NCBI RefSeq assembly: GCF_001540865.1
Contig: NC_033633.1
Location: 124,001 to 188,000, forward strand
DNA: 64,000 nt
From: Ananas comosus
Lineage: Eukaryota; Streptophyta; Magnoliopsida; Poales; Bromeliaceae
Direction: 5' to 3'
Below are positions 11,444-23,828 of the stretch, in pieces. Made by a program: the position numbers and the translations under genes. The notes under the pieces were generated by a model. That model did not search any database and had not been told where the DNA came from. It saw only the letters and a list, made by a program, of their open reading frames with translations. Each line of letters opens with the position of its first letter. The first letter of the stretch is position 1.

Positions 11444-13325
11444 TTATGCTTCGTCGGTATCGAGAGGGTAGCAGGTGTCCTCACCGCCGGTGTTCCAGAG
11501 GAAGTGGGCGTAGTTAGCAGCGTAGAAGCTGTTTCCGGGATCGGCAGCAATGGCCTCCAGGTAGGTCTCCTCCGCCGCCTCCAGGTCCTTCCGCGCCACC
11601 CACAGGAACGTCGCGTACCGGCTCAGAGCCTCTGCATCTGCCGGCTCGATCCGCACCGCTTTCTTGAAGTAGTACTCCGCCCTGCACGTTCGTTCATTAA
11701 AATTGTCCCCCAAATTCCATGCACTTTCAGTACCCATACAATGCATTTAAAAAAATAGTAAAGCGGGAAAAAAAAATAGACAGCATGGTAATTAATCACT
11801 GGTAACTAATTTCCGAATCCTAATTGATTGAATCGATCGATATATACCTATCGTGATCGCGGAGGACGAGATAGAGGAACTGAGCGAAGTTGGAGACGAG
11901 GAGAGAGTTGTCGGGCTCCGCGGACAGCGCCTGCTGATACATGAGCTCCGTTCTAAAATGCGCCGTCGAACCATCATCGCCCTCGAACTCCACCGCAACG
12001 GGCGCAACGAGCCGCTTCAAGACGGTGGGATCCATAAGCGACTCGTGCATCACTCTCGCTCGCATTCCAGAAGCTTCCTCCACCACTCTGTTCCAAACCA
12101 CGGACTCGTCCTCCTCCTCCGCCTCCGATGCGTCTTTTTCTACTCTCTTCTCCTCCGGGAGCGTCGCAGGGACGTTCGATATCCCTTCAGGAACGATCGT
12201 GCGGCTCTCGCGGTACCCATCGGATCGCCCCTCGTCGCTCGACCCCGCCACCGGCCTCACCTTCCCCCCGCCGCCGCCGCCGCCGCCGCTCCCTCCGACC
12301 TCCGCCGTCCTCCCCACCGAGAACGACTTCACCGACGCCGATGCGAACCGCTGTCGCTTGGTCTGAGGCGGGCTCTCGACCGGCATCACGGCGGCGGATC
12401 GAGGCGTGGGATCGCGGGGAGGCGCGGCGGCCGCGGAGGCGACGGTGTGGGCCATGGAGTGGACGGTGAAGTCGGCGAGGAGGAGCATGAGGAAGAGCAT
12501 GAGGGTGGGGGTGCACGAGAAGATGTGCTGGAAGAGCCAGACGAAGGAGGCGTGCATCTCGTGGTGGACGCGCGCGAGGATCCCCCGGAGATCCTCGAGG
12601 AAGAGCAGCTCCCGCATGTGGAGCGTGAAGCTGTGGAGCTCGCGGATGATGAACACCATGGACGAGAAGGCCCTCTTCACGGAGCTCAGCGCCGACTCCC
12701 CCGCGTCCCGGAAGAAGTCCTCCTCCCACCGCTGCTGCTGCTGCTTCTTCTGCATGATGATCCGCAGCGGCAGCGGCAGCGGCCCGCTGTTCGCCGCCAC
12801 GATCGACAGCGCGTCCCGATCGGGCCAGTCCGGGGGCTCGTCGGGCCAGATCGCCGGCCTTGCGGTGCCGGAGAAGGGCGAACCAGATGCGGCGGCGGCG
12901 GCGGCATCTCCTGCATCTCTGCTGCCGCCGCCGATCTCTGCATCTCTCTTGCGATCGTCGTCGCCGAGAGAATCAGCTGATTGTTCTCGAATTCTCTTAT
13001 CGTCGTCGTCGTCGTCGTCGTCGTCGTCCAAGTGCTCCAGGCCTGCACTGACAGCTCTCCGCAGCTGTCCTTCCCTCCCCCGGCTTCCCCGCGGCCTGAA
13101 TATCTCCGAAGACCGGGTTCTCGACAGCCTGCTGCCGCCGAGGAACGGCGACCGGTGCTCCGCGACGTGATGGTGGGCGAGGGAGGCGTCGGAGCCGTAG
13201 ATGGGTCCGTATCTCTTGGCGGAGCAAATCGAAGCGAAAACAGAGGCCAGGGTCTGAGAGGCGGAGGGGGCGGCGGGAAACAGCTGCGACCAATGCAAGC
13301 ACGGCCCGGCCACTTGCACTCCCAT
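11444..13325 (-). CDS. Plant-specific TPR-like superfamily protein
   Basis: Two coding exons on the minus strand, 13325-11848 and 11681-11444, joined through an AG|G arginine codon. The product is 571 aa. The C-terminus (about 456-560) holds three TPR-like helical pairs: YQQALSAEPDNSLLVSNFAQ, then YFKKAVRIEPADAEALSRYA, then YLEAIAADPGNSFYAANYAH, ending WNTGGEDTCYPL. This tail is typical of a conserved but poorly characterised plant family (At2g29670-like by recall). The N-terminal half is low-complexity: ten Asp at 100-109, an Ala run near 141-146, QQQQ, and a Gly run. Residues 261-290 (FVWLFQHIFS..LMLFLMLLLADF) are strongly hydrophobic and may be a membrane segment. ATG at 13325 is the first in-frame start. 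TPRs usually bind proteins; the partner is unknown. Confidence 0.88.
13000..13028. repeat. Coding trinucleotide repeat (poly-Asp)
   Basis: A (GTC/TCG)n run on the plus strand, read as GAC codons on the minus strand, encodes the ten-Asp tract of the TPR protein. Length polymorphism would add or remove Asp residues without shifting frame. Confidence 0.85.
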
Positions 13326-13982
13326 CTTCTTGCCCGCCGATCACAATTCACAAACCCAATTCGGACCTAATTAAATTTACAAGGAAGTAGGTAAAGTTGT
13401 TTTATTTAATAATTTTGCAAATCAAGCGTAAAGGCTAGCCAGCAAGGTCAAATTCCCGGAGAGCCCGTGAAGGAATCCCCTTCACGCACTGCTCATTCAC
13501 TACTACTACTAGTAGTACTATCTGTACTAGTAAGGAATCTTCCTTCGCTCGCTCTTCCCTGCTTCCCTGCCTCCCTGCTTCGCTTCAAATAGAAAGCAAA
13601 CCCAACCAAAAACAACATGCGCGCAGGGATCAGCACCGATTCCCTCCTCGTAGTACAGTAGTTATTATTCTCCTCCAAAACGAAAAAATAATAATAAACA
13701 AAAACAAAAACAAAAACAAAAACAAAAACAAAAACAAAAACAAAGGGAGAGATAGAGAGAGAAGAGAGAGCGAGAGAGAAATAGAGAGAGAGAGAGAGAG
13801 AATGCAAGCTCACTGGAAGAGGCGGGGGCGGTGGGCGGCCAATTTATTCGTGATCGCAACGAATGGGAGCGGCGCGGTGGAAAAGAATCTCGCGCAGCAC
13901 CGCCTCAGATATGTACGGCTCTTCTCCTCTCTCTGACTCATCTCGCAACTTGCACCCGTGTGTGCTCTTATACGCACCTCAC

Positions 13983-14030
<48 letters not shown>

Positions 14031-14060
14031 TTAAACAATAGTAAAGGGATGTAGTAACCA
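13326..14060. other. Upstream region of the TPR gene, microsatellite-rich
   Basis: Contains (CAAAAA)n at about 13696-13745, GA-rich DNA at 13746-13801 and (ATT)n at about 13985-14030. All lie within 700 bp upstream of the start codon, in the presumed leader and promoter. Open frames here (poly-Phe/Val, poly-Ile) are repeat translations. Confidence 0.65.
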
Positions 14061-16815
14061 TGAAAATATATAATATTTAAATGGGTAGCGCGATGAATAT
14101 TCAATGTAGCTTTACCGAAGCATCGCCTTTTTAATCTTTTGTTTTTATGAAAGCGTACGTACTTTGCGTTGCGTCCGGGCCTAAACCGCGCCTAAAGGCT
14201 ATTTTACATAGAAAGTGAAAGTACAGGACGCGTGCCACCGCTACGAGACACACAGCGCCCGCCGTGGTAGAAACGTGAACCGTCCAGGCTTCACCCGTAC
14301 GTTTGCATCATGTACACCCATTGCCAACCTCCTTTCAAGTCTGTCCCCAAATTTATAACATTTAATTAAATATTTTTTTTATTTTTAATATGGCAGTGAT
14401 TAATATCAAAAAAATTAGATAGTATGCGCGCGTATACAAAATTATAAATTTCACAGATTTATTTTTTGGACATTTGTAATCTTGAAAAATAATCGCTCAA
14501 TTTTTAAAAGTTAGATATATAAAATTTATGATGTGTGACAATATATAAATCTTTTAAATATCATACGATACATTCAATTAATCGGATTTTCATTTAGAAA
14601 CTTGTATGTTCGGTAATTTTGGGTGCATTGTATGAAACTTGCCGGGTAATTAAGTAGCCCCAGGCAATAATATCCTGTAGCATGTGCAGTGTGGTGCCCT
14701 GCTATGCGCGCGAGTCCCCTCCGATGCAGTTGGGCTTTTGTATATGAAATTATATTGCGACCAGTGAGTAACGGAATAATATTCTGTGTGTAGAATATTT
14801 TTTTACACTTTCGAGTCCAAGTTCGATCCAAGCATGGTCCCGCCCAAAAGATCTATTTCTATTAGACCGAGGACAGCCTGGGTCCTTTACCACCACTAAG
14901 AAAAAACAAGGAATCGCCCGTTATGTTAATAAGCCGATATTATCTATATAAAACTTAGTTAATTAAGGGTCAGTTTTTGGCTCCTAAGCCGTATTCTTTT
15001 ATTGGGTAAAAGCGCGCTTATTAGTTAGATCTTTAAGTCTCCTTTATTTTAGCATCTATACATCCTGCAGAAATCTAGAAATAAATAGAAAAGTACATGA
15101 TGAGATGAGGTTAATCAAGGCACTCATTCGGTTTAACATTTTCTTTGTTTCCACTCTGATGCTGTCGCTCGCAAGCAGACGAGCGTGTTATAAAATATCT
15201 GGTGGTGCGAAGAATCAACGAACGGCTCAAATTGGAGACGGAGAAAATCACCAAAATGCCACACTGTGCCCGTACTGGGCGCTGACCTCACGACTCTGAC
15301 ACATTCAATGCATTATATCCCGTCCCATTCTATCTAATGAACGGCCCACGTAGCTTTCTTAATTTCGGCAGCGGGAGCGACGGTCGAGATCAAACCTTCC
15401 AAATCTGGTAATTCATAATGCAACAGTGATTAGCCGAGGATATATATAATAATTAACTAATACTTGCGGAGGAAAGAGCATAGCAGCTTTCAATTTTACT
15501 TCGGCGCCTTTAATCATGTATCACATCGCGCAGAAAGCAGTGGGTCTCTTGTCCAACGCCCCCTCTTATTTTCTTCTCCATAAATATGTTGTTTTATTTG
15601 TAGAAAAAATCATCCATGGTATCTTCGGGAAACAGAAATAATATTCGCGAAGAAGGAGCAAGCGTGAAAAAAAAAACAAAAACAAAACATTTAAAATAAA
15701 AGGGCTTGTCTACTGTTGTATTTTCTCCCTATATTTTTTTCACAATGAAGGATCTTGTAGATGCAAAATCCATAACTAGAAGTTGATGAATGTGCGTTTT
15801 GACTGCTTATTGTTATTGAACCACCGGCGCTTACAACAATTAGAAGATCCTGAATTTGACTAAAATGCTAGCTAAAGATCAATTTAGTAATTCAATTTAT
15901 CAAGACAAATCGGGAACAGGAACCAAACATTTTCGGAAACCTGACTGGCCCGAACCAAACATTGTACTCTGTGCATGGTTTTCTCTCCTTTTTTTTTTTT
16001 TCTTTTCTTTTTTTAATTTGTTGATGGGCTCTGGATATTGGATAATGTTCTCCTGTTGGACCATTCACCTCATATATAGTTGGCTCCGTCTAAACATGGT
16101 CCGAAAATGAGCAAAACTATATGCACATATAAAATAATAATAATAATAATAATAGTAAATAAAATGATGTCAATTAATGTTTGAATGCCAGACCTTTCAT
16201 ATGCATTTCATTAGCGAGGTAAGCTCGCAATTGTTGTTATTAATACTGATTAAATTGGTGGCACAGGCACACTCATGATGTTCTACGTTAAAGTGTTATA
16301 AATTTGGATTTGAGGACTAGATATAGACTTGCATAAATGCCTAACCCACTAGCGAAGCAAAAGAAGCTTATATGAGTTCCTGAGATGGGGAGATTCTACA
16401 TATAAAAGTTGCGTATTTTAAGCTGCAACAAGAAGGTTCGACCAAATGATGATCATGACCATTGTATCTGAAAATAGAAATAGGTGTGTTAATTAGGAAG
16501 CATAAAAGATCAGTTCATTTCCAGTGGCTATGAGGGAAGCACCAACTAGTATATCAGCTCGATCAGTCGCTCTCTCGGCCGTCTTCTTCCTGCAGAAAGG
16601 TTAATGAAATGGTTTAAATTAAAGGAGAGCCACTTAATTAATTAGAAGTTCCTTGGCAACTTTGTAATTGCAAAACATTTGTCAGTGATTTGACAAAATA
16701 ATGAAATAGAGACTCGTTAATTCTGAGCCATTAATTTGTCTTCCGGTTGATTTGTAAGTATTAATAGTGTCAAAGTTATACGTGGCCGTCGTGGTTCACG
16801 TGGCCTCAGGAGCAA

Positions 16816-16850
<35 letters not shown>

Positions 16851-19200
16851 CGTTTTCAATAAATAGGTTGATGCTTATCTCTTACGCTCTTTTTCCTTGC
16901 TTCCATACATAGATCTCGCTATCCATCCCCCGTCGCCCGTCGCTTCCCCCTCTTATCATCTAATGCGAGTGGGCTCGAATCTCATCATTCCATATATCTA
17001 CAACCTATGCATATATCATGGTGAGAATCGAGCCGTTTCCGTAAATTCGGAAATCCAGAAAAACTGGCCATCCAGAGCACGCAATTCTCCCTTCTCAATT
17101 TCACTTTTCTGAGTTATGACTGCAGCGAATTTTCTATGTTTCAAAGATTAATAAATATGTAGGGCTGTCACTTGTCAGCAGTTCTTTTCTTCTTAATTTT
17201 CAAAATTCGACGCCCAACCCTTTCTGAAAGGGCCTTTCATCTCGCTATCGCTATTCAATTTTTCGACGGGACTCGAATTTAAGACCGCGCACAAATTAAC
17301 CCGCCTAGTTTCCCTAGCTATTATTGGACTAGTAGGAATTTGGCTTCGATATATATTCTCTGTAATTCAACGCGAGGATGTATCGCTTTGCATGTAAATG
17401 ATTGAATTCTCTCTATCAACTACTAGTACAGGATTGATTATAATTCACGTGAATACTGTTTCTGATGATGAAAATTCATTAGCAGATCTTTTGGGTAGAA
17501 GCTACTACAAAGTACCATAACATTCATGACGTGAGGTGCCTGTTGTAATTTGTTACAGTAAATTAAGAGATTTATTTCGATCTAAACTACAGTATCGAGT
17601 GACATGCATGTCAGGTGGTCCAGAGATGAAATCCCAAAATTTTCTCTGTTCTCGTCTTATATATTTCCCCTTCGTTGCTCAAAGAGGAAACCCCAGAGCC
17701 TCGTTGCAGCCACACTGTCGCTTAGTGCCAGTTTTTACCGAGCACGGAAGCAATTCACTGGTGAGATTAATCGCGAAGAGCATGTACAGACAAATTTACT
17801 TACCCAACGTTTTCCCCGAAAAGGTGGGAGCGAGTTTCACTGAAATGTATTTTCTGACCCGATAAACATGTTTTTTTTTTATATATATATTCCTTTAAAG
17901 AAATTGATGGCAAGCTGCTATCTGCTTTATTTATTAGGAGATTAGTTTCACTAAATTCGGATTGGACCAAGCAGCTTGAGTGAATTGTCTGGGAGTAGTT
18001 TTGGTAGATCACAAGCTTGGGATTGGATCACGTAGCTTGAGCAAGCAGTTTGGGGGATCAAAATGCGCGGAGACACACATACACACACAGGGTCTCAATA
18101 TGTTAATTGCTTGCATCTGCAAATTAATGAATCAACATGAAGGGTAGGCGGTCTAAAACATATAGAGATATTTCGGTACAACTGAAGCGTCAATACCATC
18201 CATTTCTCTCATTCAACAATTTTAACCATCAATTTTTTGGATTTTCGACCATATGATCATGAGAAGACATAAGCATCTGTACAAGTATAGTAATCTCTTC
18301 TGGATTCAGCACGTTCATTTGTACGGAAACTAAGTGGTGGCAAATAATTACTAACTTCTTTCTTTCTTTCTTTCTTTCTTTTTTTTAAATCTCGTGTGAG
18401 GAGTAAATAGGAGCCCACCATCAAAGTGAGCGTGTACAATTGGAATCACAGCCTCGCAGGTTTAGATAAGGGCCCGTGTGGATCATTGCGATGTGGTACG
18501 GGGATCAAATTGGGCCATGTATTTGCTTATGCAGTCCACCATTACTTGGGCCCACGCGTTTGAGCATATCCATCCGGGGTCAGCACACCACAACTGGGCA
18601 TCATCTGATTCGGTGGGGGTCGGGAGTGGGCTGGATCCCAATCCCAACTCTCTCCATAAAAAACGTGACGCATTTTATGATTGGTCCAAATTTTACAAGA
18701 GCCAATGAGACGTTGTTCCTTACTACAAAAGTTCGTCACAAAGCATACACGGGAATGACGTTTTGGTTGTCCAGGAAACGCACCAATTTTTGTTTGGTGC
18801 TAGAGTTTATATTTAATAGGTCTTAGACTTGACGTCTAGCATTTAGTAACGTTACGCTTGTTTTTAGAAAGAATAAATTGATGCCGACGACACTTGGCCC
18901 GGTTTCAAACTTGGAGATTTCAACATGCCTTCGAAAACAAAAAAGGAAAAAAAAAAGGAAAAGAATATATAAGGTGTTTGCAATGGTGGGAGTGGGCGAG
19001 TCTCAGTCACATGAAAAATAGAATTTTTTCGTTTTGCAATGGTCCAACCCATTTTCGTACTCACGAGAAGTGAAGTAAAGGCCCATTTAAGAAATTAGTT
19101 TCCTTCGGTCCAATACTTTATCTGGACCCAAAAAGCCCAAAACACCCGCGCTATGGGCCTCAAGCTAAATACTTAACGGCCCATCATGTTAATACGGCGA
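14061..19200. other. Long intergenic stretch without a recognised gene
   Basis: AT-rich with microsatellites: (AAT)n at about 16136-16154, (GA)14 at about 16821-16849, (CTTT)n at 18357-18380. Short open frames (15105-15299, 15856-16110, 17536-17865, 18476-18826) lack domains, codon bias and splice context. A duplicated phrase, ggattgga.ca.gcagcttgag, occurs at 17960-17980 and about 18020-18045. Confidence 0.5.
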
Positions 19201-19249
19201 TTCCAGTTGTGCCACCACCGAATTCAGCGCTGGAATAGGGAGGAAGCGT

Positions 19250-19456
19250 GTTTCGGCCCCCTCACGACTAGCCAGCTACCGCAGAAAACTGAAACAAGTC
19301 GGCACCGTAGTATGCTCCGTCACCGACTTCAGCGCCATTCTACTTAGGAGCCTCCCTCGACCTCTCCCCTTCGACATGCGTAAACCTGTGAGCATCGTCG
19401 TCTCGTGGGAAAGAGACGGTGCGATTGAGCGCTAGGTTTCATCCGGCTCTTACCAG
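19250..19456 (+). other. Possible 5'-leader exon of an unrecognised transcript
   Basis: A GC-richer island in AT-rich DNA ends ...ggctcttaccag|gtatcgcc, a good splice donor at 19457, followed by CT-rich DNA typical of plant leaders and first introns. A (TA)n of about 38 bp follows at 19536-19574. I found no coding exon downstream on this strand before 24.7 kb, so it could be a leader, a non-coding RNA or chance. Confidence 0.25.
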
Positions 19457-19528
19457 GTATCGCCACTCCTCTTCGTTCCCTCTTCTCTCTTCTTTTAGGG
19501 TTGGTAAATGATAGCTCTCTTTGTGCAC

Positions 19529-19575
<47 letters not shown>

Positions 19576-21327
19576 CTATGGTTTGAACGCTATCAATCGT
19601 TAGTTGCAACCCTCGAATGTGGGATCTACATATTGTTTTCTACAAGCAGTTAAGCACTTCTTGGCATATGAAATTTGAAATCCTAATTTCACTTCCCTTT
19701 TAGCTTTAAATTGAGCTGCCGATTATTTAATTTTTTGCAAGATGTTGACCATATCCTAAGTTACTCTGCTACAAAGGCTATTACACTTCTATGCATTTTA
19801 AGTTCAATCCACTTTCTCATTTTCTTGTATGATCATAATAGTCCGTGGGGTATCTACAGGAAAGAGTAGAAAAAATGATGAAGCACTAGAAGGCCTTAAT
19901 ATTATTGGCCAGGTGTGTTTGTTAACAAGGAATCTTTTACAGAAGCACCAAATAGTTCTCGAAACTGTATGCATTCTTTCTTTGTAGATCACAAACTATT
20001 ACTTATTTACTATAGGAGCAACCGTTTTGTTTTAGCAATATAACCGACGCACGCAAATAGGGATCAATTGCTGCAAGAAAACAATATATAGTGCGATTCT
20101 GGAATGAGAGTAATGTTCTAATCATAGTTGGATGTTCATATATGATTAGCACCTGGGGTTCAAGTGAAATAACTTTGGTTACGTGCCTTTTCATGACGAG
20201 AGTTCCCTTGATGAGGATTATAAAATTGTCGGAATAGGGTCAGAATGGAAGTGTATAGGATTTTTCTGAATATCTTCACGGTGCGTTCGATCCACATGTG
20301 TGAAATTGAGACGGAATCTTCTTTTTGAAGACGGAAGACTAAGCTTTGGTTATCAAGGGTGAAGACTATTAGAAGTCTCAATATTAGAGAAATCCATTTG
20401 GTTTAATTGCTGCAGAAGAATTTTAGATGACTGACTTGTTATTCCTTCTGTGCATCAATGGCTGTCAATATATCACGCTGATTCTCCAATTTGTTGTTTC
20501 AACAAATTCAATGAGTGTCCTGTCGTTAGTTATTCTGCATAGTGTAATGTATCTTTGACTGTTAGATGAGGATAAATCATATTAAAAGAGGCTGTTGAGG
20601 ACTCAGAGGAAGGCTGATAATTCAATATTTAGCTTAATATCTGTTAATTTGAGTGATTACTTACGGACTTTTGTGTGGTTCTATAGGGGTTGGTGTGCTC
20701 GATTTTTTTAGTGATTATTACCTCTTTAATTTTCTATAGTTGCTTGAACTTTTTAGTGGTAAATTATCAGTAGTTTGTTGGACATGTCTATGCACTGTAA
20801 ACTGAAAAAGACAACTGATATCAGGAAAGCCGGTGGAATCTCTTTTTCACATTTACTTTGGATAAAGATAGTAAGTATGATATTCAGAGGTTTTGCACAA
20901 GTTGATTTGGATTACAGGAACCTCCAGATACTATGGGTTTAGGTCCAATCCTATGGTAACATTTGGTGATTACATCTCCTTTAGATCCATATAGACCAAT
21001 ACTTTGTCTTTGTGAGAAGTATCGAGTGTATGTGCTAGGTAAGATTATTTAAGATTTTGCCATGGCCATGGCTGCATGGGGAAGGTTGTTCTTTCCCTCT
21101 ATTTAATGCTTCTTCCCCATTGAGTTCCCCCATTTGCATGTAAATCAGGTGCAACAATTTCAGTCTATTAAGTACATAAGTGGAGTCCCAAATAAGCTCA
21201 TGCCTAACAGCTCAAATGATAATACGGATAGACAATGCGATAGCATTAGGAAGAGAAGAAGGGCACAATACATTTCCAAGCAAGTACTAGGATCAAGCAG
21301 AAGCATACATGCGTTTCAGTGCGCAAT
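19457..21327. other. Intergenic or intronic, no gene recognised
   Basis: AT-rich DNA with a (TA)n run at 19536-19574. No open frame carries a recognisable domain. The last 200-300 bp before 21328 probably include the 3' UTR of the minus-strand small gene. Confidence 0.45.
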
Positions 21328-21684
21328 CTAGTTGTATTTCCTAGATGATGAATTGATGAACTTAATGCAGTCTTCGATGGCCTCGCTCTGGTGAGAATCT
21401 CTAGGAGGTGCGAAATTTTGATGAGTCGAGCTTGTAGCAGTAGCTGAGGAAGACCTTCTTTTGGAGATGAAACAAAAGGCTGTCTTCGCATTGGCACCCA
21501 CGCGCCGGAAAAACTTCACGACTGAAACATGGGCTTTCCTGACAAACCGGGATTTTAAGCTTCTGGGAACATGGTTTTGGGTTTTTGTGGCTCTTGCATA
21601 GATATAATTGGGTGTAAGAGAGATTGTAGGCTTCTCGGTGGCATCAGGGCTGATGCTTACGCGACTGCTACTCTTTCTCATCAT
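21328..21684 (-). CDS. Small basic protein resembling plant 'Josephin-like' proteins
   Basis: Single-exon ORF of 118 aa starting MMRKSSSRVSISPDATEKP. The order of features (a VSxSPDxxEKPTI N-terminus, a basic centre with VVKFFRRVGANAKTAFCFI, a Ser-rich linker, and a C-terminal HQSEAIEDCIKFINSSS) resembles a family of about 110-130 aa plant proteins that databases label Josephin-like. That similarity is from memory. The protein lacks the size and the Cys/His catalytic set of a true Josephin deubiquitinase, so no enzyme role is implied. A (TA)n at 21745-21764, 60-80 bp upstream of ATG, could serve as TATA region. Function unknown. Confidence 0.6.
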   Translation of the reverse strand: MMRKSSSRVSISPDATEKPTISLTPNYIYARATKTQNHVPRSLKSRFVRKAHVSVVKFFRRVGANAKTAFCFISKRRSSSATATSSTHQNFAPPRDSHQSEAIEDCIKFINSSSRKYN

Positions 21685-23312
21685 CTTTGTAAACTGGAGG
21701 AGTTGCTGTAATAAGTGGTAGGAGTAGGAAGATGCTAAGGACTCTATATATATATATATATATGCTGAGAGAGAAACGAAAGATCCTATTTACATGTGGA
21801 GAGAGTGACTATGTGACAACAATGTAAAGGAGAAAGAATAGAGAAAAAGAAAAAGAAAAAGTAGCAAGGGAAGAGGGAGAAAATGTTGTATCACTGCCTC
21901 TTGTAGGCAATTTAGGAGCAAGTTTACTTCACTGTTATTTGTGGCTATGTGTACATGTTGTCATACATAAAGCCTCTTTGTTGCTTTTCCCCTTGAAATA
22001 GGAGTGAGTATGCTATGATTGGCTGGTTCTAACAGGAACCAACTAAAGATGTGTGTGGAAGCATTGACTCGGTCAACGCTCAGTATATTCTTGGAGTGTT
22101 GTGGTGGGTGGTGAGTGGCGAGAGGCAAATCTCAAAAAGATATAGGAGAATGAAAATGATGCGGTATGATTAACAGAGAACAGGGGAGATGACAAGATGA
22201 CACTATACATTAAAAAGAAAAGCTGCTACGCAAGCGGTTCTTTTGAGGTGTTGCTGGGCCTACTGGGCCTGCTGGGCCCTGTTGTTCTTCCTTTGTAAGG
22301 AGTTGGAGAGTGAGTGGAGACCATCACCGCAGAGGAGGTGAGGCGGACTGTGGACAGGGCAGAGGCAGGAAGAATCTGAAGGTGCTAGATAAAGCACTGC
22401 CTCTGTACTCTCTCCGAGACCCCTAGGACAAATGCCAGTTAGGAGTCAATTGGACCTGCCAAAGTTTACTGAAATGTCATTGGCTCCAAAATAGAAGCTC
22501 TATTATTAGGATTTAACTTATGATTGCTTCAAATACTCAATTATGCTGCATGATTATCTGAATGCTTTGCTTGGATTATATGATATGCATCGGTGTTTAA
22601 AACAGTTCAGGAATAGGTCTTCTAACTCCGGGTGTTAGCTTGAAGCTGCGCTGACACATTTGTATGGGGGCAATACACATAAACCATTTCTAAAGGAGTT
22701 TCCTTGTATGTTATAACTGGAATATGTTTGTTTGGATGTTTCATAATCCCATCCCTTTCCTACACTACTTGCAAATCCCTCATTACAGCATCCTTCCTGC
22801 AAAGTAGGTCTTGTCTTGTTTGCTGCAAATCTTTGCATAAATTATAGTTTCCTTCCCATAAATGTTGTGCACCTATTGGGTTGCGAAAAGGATCGTAACT
22901 GCAGTGTCTTCATATATTTCGAGTGGGTCTGTGGCCGCAGGCGCCGAAAGGGATGGCCTACCTTTTTTATGCAGTTACTTCATTTGATGCATCATCATGA
23001 ACTACAAGTAACTTCAATTGACAAACCCTGTGCATTAGAGTTATCTTTGTGTATAAATTGTGGCTAGATTGGTGTGGAGAAATAATTTTAGGACAAGGTT
23101 ATTTTATGGACGGCCGAAAATGAATATTAGGAGATTGAAATTCACCATTCCTCCATGGATATACTATAATTGATCTACAATAGATTGGAGATCAGTTGGA
23201 GTTGTGTTTTTTAAGCCTTGTAAACTTTTCCATGATTCAAACCCTCCTAATGGTCCAAATTTCAAAACGGCCAACTGCTATTAATATCACGTGAATGAAG
23301 TNTTTATTTCAA
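21685..23312. other. Intergenic; upstream of the small basic gene
   Basis: Contains (TA)n at 21745-21764 and a cluster of TGGGCC motifs at 22256-22278 (tgggcctactgggcctgctgggccc), which match TCP-bound site II elements. No coding region is supported. One ambiguous base N is at 23302. Confidence 0.45.
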
Positions 23313-23432
23313 AAGATAGGTAACATGCTATCCGCTTCGTTTATTTCATTTAAAAAAATAAACTTAGCTAGAAATGTAAATCAATTAGGATTCGAACTTG
23401 AAACCTCAGATACCAACTATCAAGTCCTTTGC
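23313..23432 (-). mobile_element. tRNA-derived SINE, copy A (partial)
   Basis: Read on the minus strand it has the family order: A-box remnant (ggcaaaggacttgatagt), B-box gttcgaatcctaa, the body (catttctagctaagtttat), then aacgaagcggatagcatg at the 3' side. The poly(A) tail is short or lost. The extreme 5' end is missing. Confidence 0.65.
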
Positions 23433-23512
23433 CATCTCGGATACCAACCATCAAAATGTGCCAAACTTATATTGAATGAGAGGTGAAAAACATCTTCAAC
23501 AAATAATTGGAT

Positions 23513-23813
23513 TCACATTTCAAATCCTAGTTTTTTTTTTTTCTTTTTCTTTTTTCTTTTTTCTTTTCGAGCGAGATAGGTAGCACACTACCCGCTTTAT
23601 TTTATTTCATTTAAAAATAAACTTAGTTGGAAATGTAAATCAACTAGGATTCGAACTTAGGTCTCGGATATCAACCACCAAGCCTTTTGTCACTTGCTCT
23701 AGGGACGGTTGGTCATTTCAAATCCTAGTTGATTCACATTTCCAGCTAAGTTTATTTTTAAATGACATAAACGAAACGGGTAGCGTGCTAACTATCTCTC
23801 TCTAAAAAAAAAA
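23513..23813 (+). mobile_element. tRNA-derived SINE, copy C (5'-truncated, interrupted by copy B)
   Basis: The two halves, 23513-23530 and 23729-23813, rejoin across the inserted copy B and one target-site copy. It begins near the B-box and ends in a poly(A) tail after tctctctct. An identical 15-bp sequence, aacaaataattggat, flanks it at 23498-23512 and 23814-23828, the target-site duplication. The truncated 5' end fits target-primed reverse transcription. Confidence 0.8.
23531..23713 (-). mobile_element. tRNA-derived SINE, copy B (near full length, nested in copy C)
   Basis: Minus orientation: the tail is the T-rich run at 23531-23566, and the 5' end is ggacggttggt at 23713. The A-box (agagcaagtgacaaaagg on the minus strand) and B-box (agttcgaatcctag) are both present. 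Exact 15-bp target-site duplications catttcaaatcctag lie at 23516-23530 and 23714-23728. Confidence 0.85.
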
Positions 23814-23828
23814 AAACAAATAATTGGA

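Noticed and set aside
11853..12980. 375-codon plus-strand frame inside the TPR gene
   Set aside because: Antisense shadow of GC-rich coding DNA. The composition (Arg, Glu, His runs) reflects the repeats, and no domain is seen.
12406..13170. 254-codon plus-strand frame in the TPR gene
   Set aside because: Same shadow effect. Its poly-Ser run mirrors the Asp repeat on the coding strand.
17536..17865. 109-codon plus-strand frame with an overlapping second frame
   Set aside because: No domain, and overlapping frames of similar length indicate chance openness.
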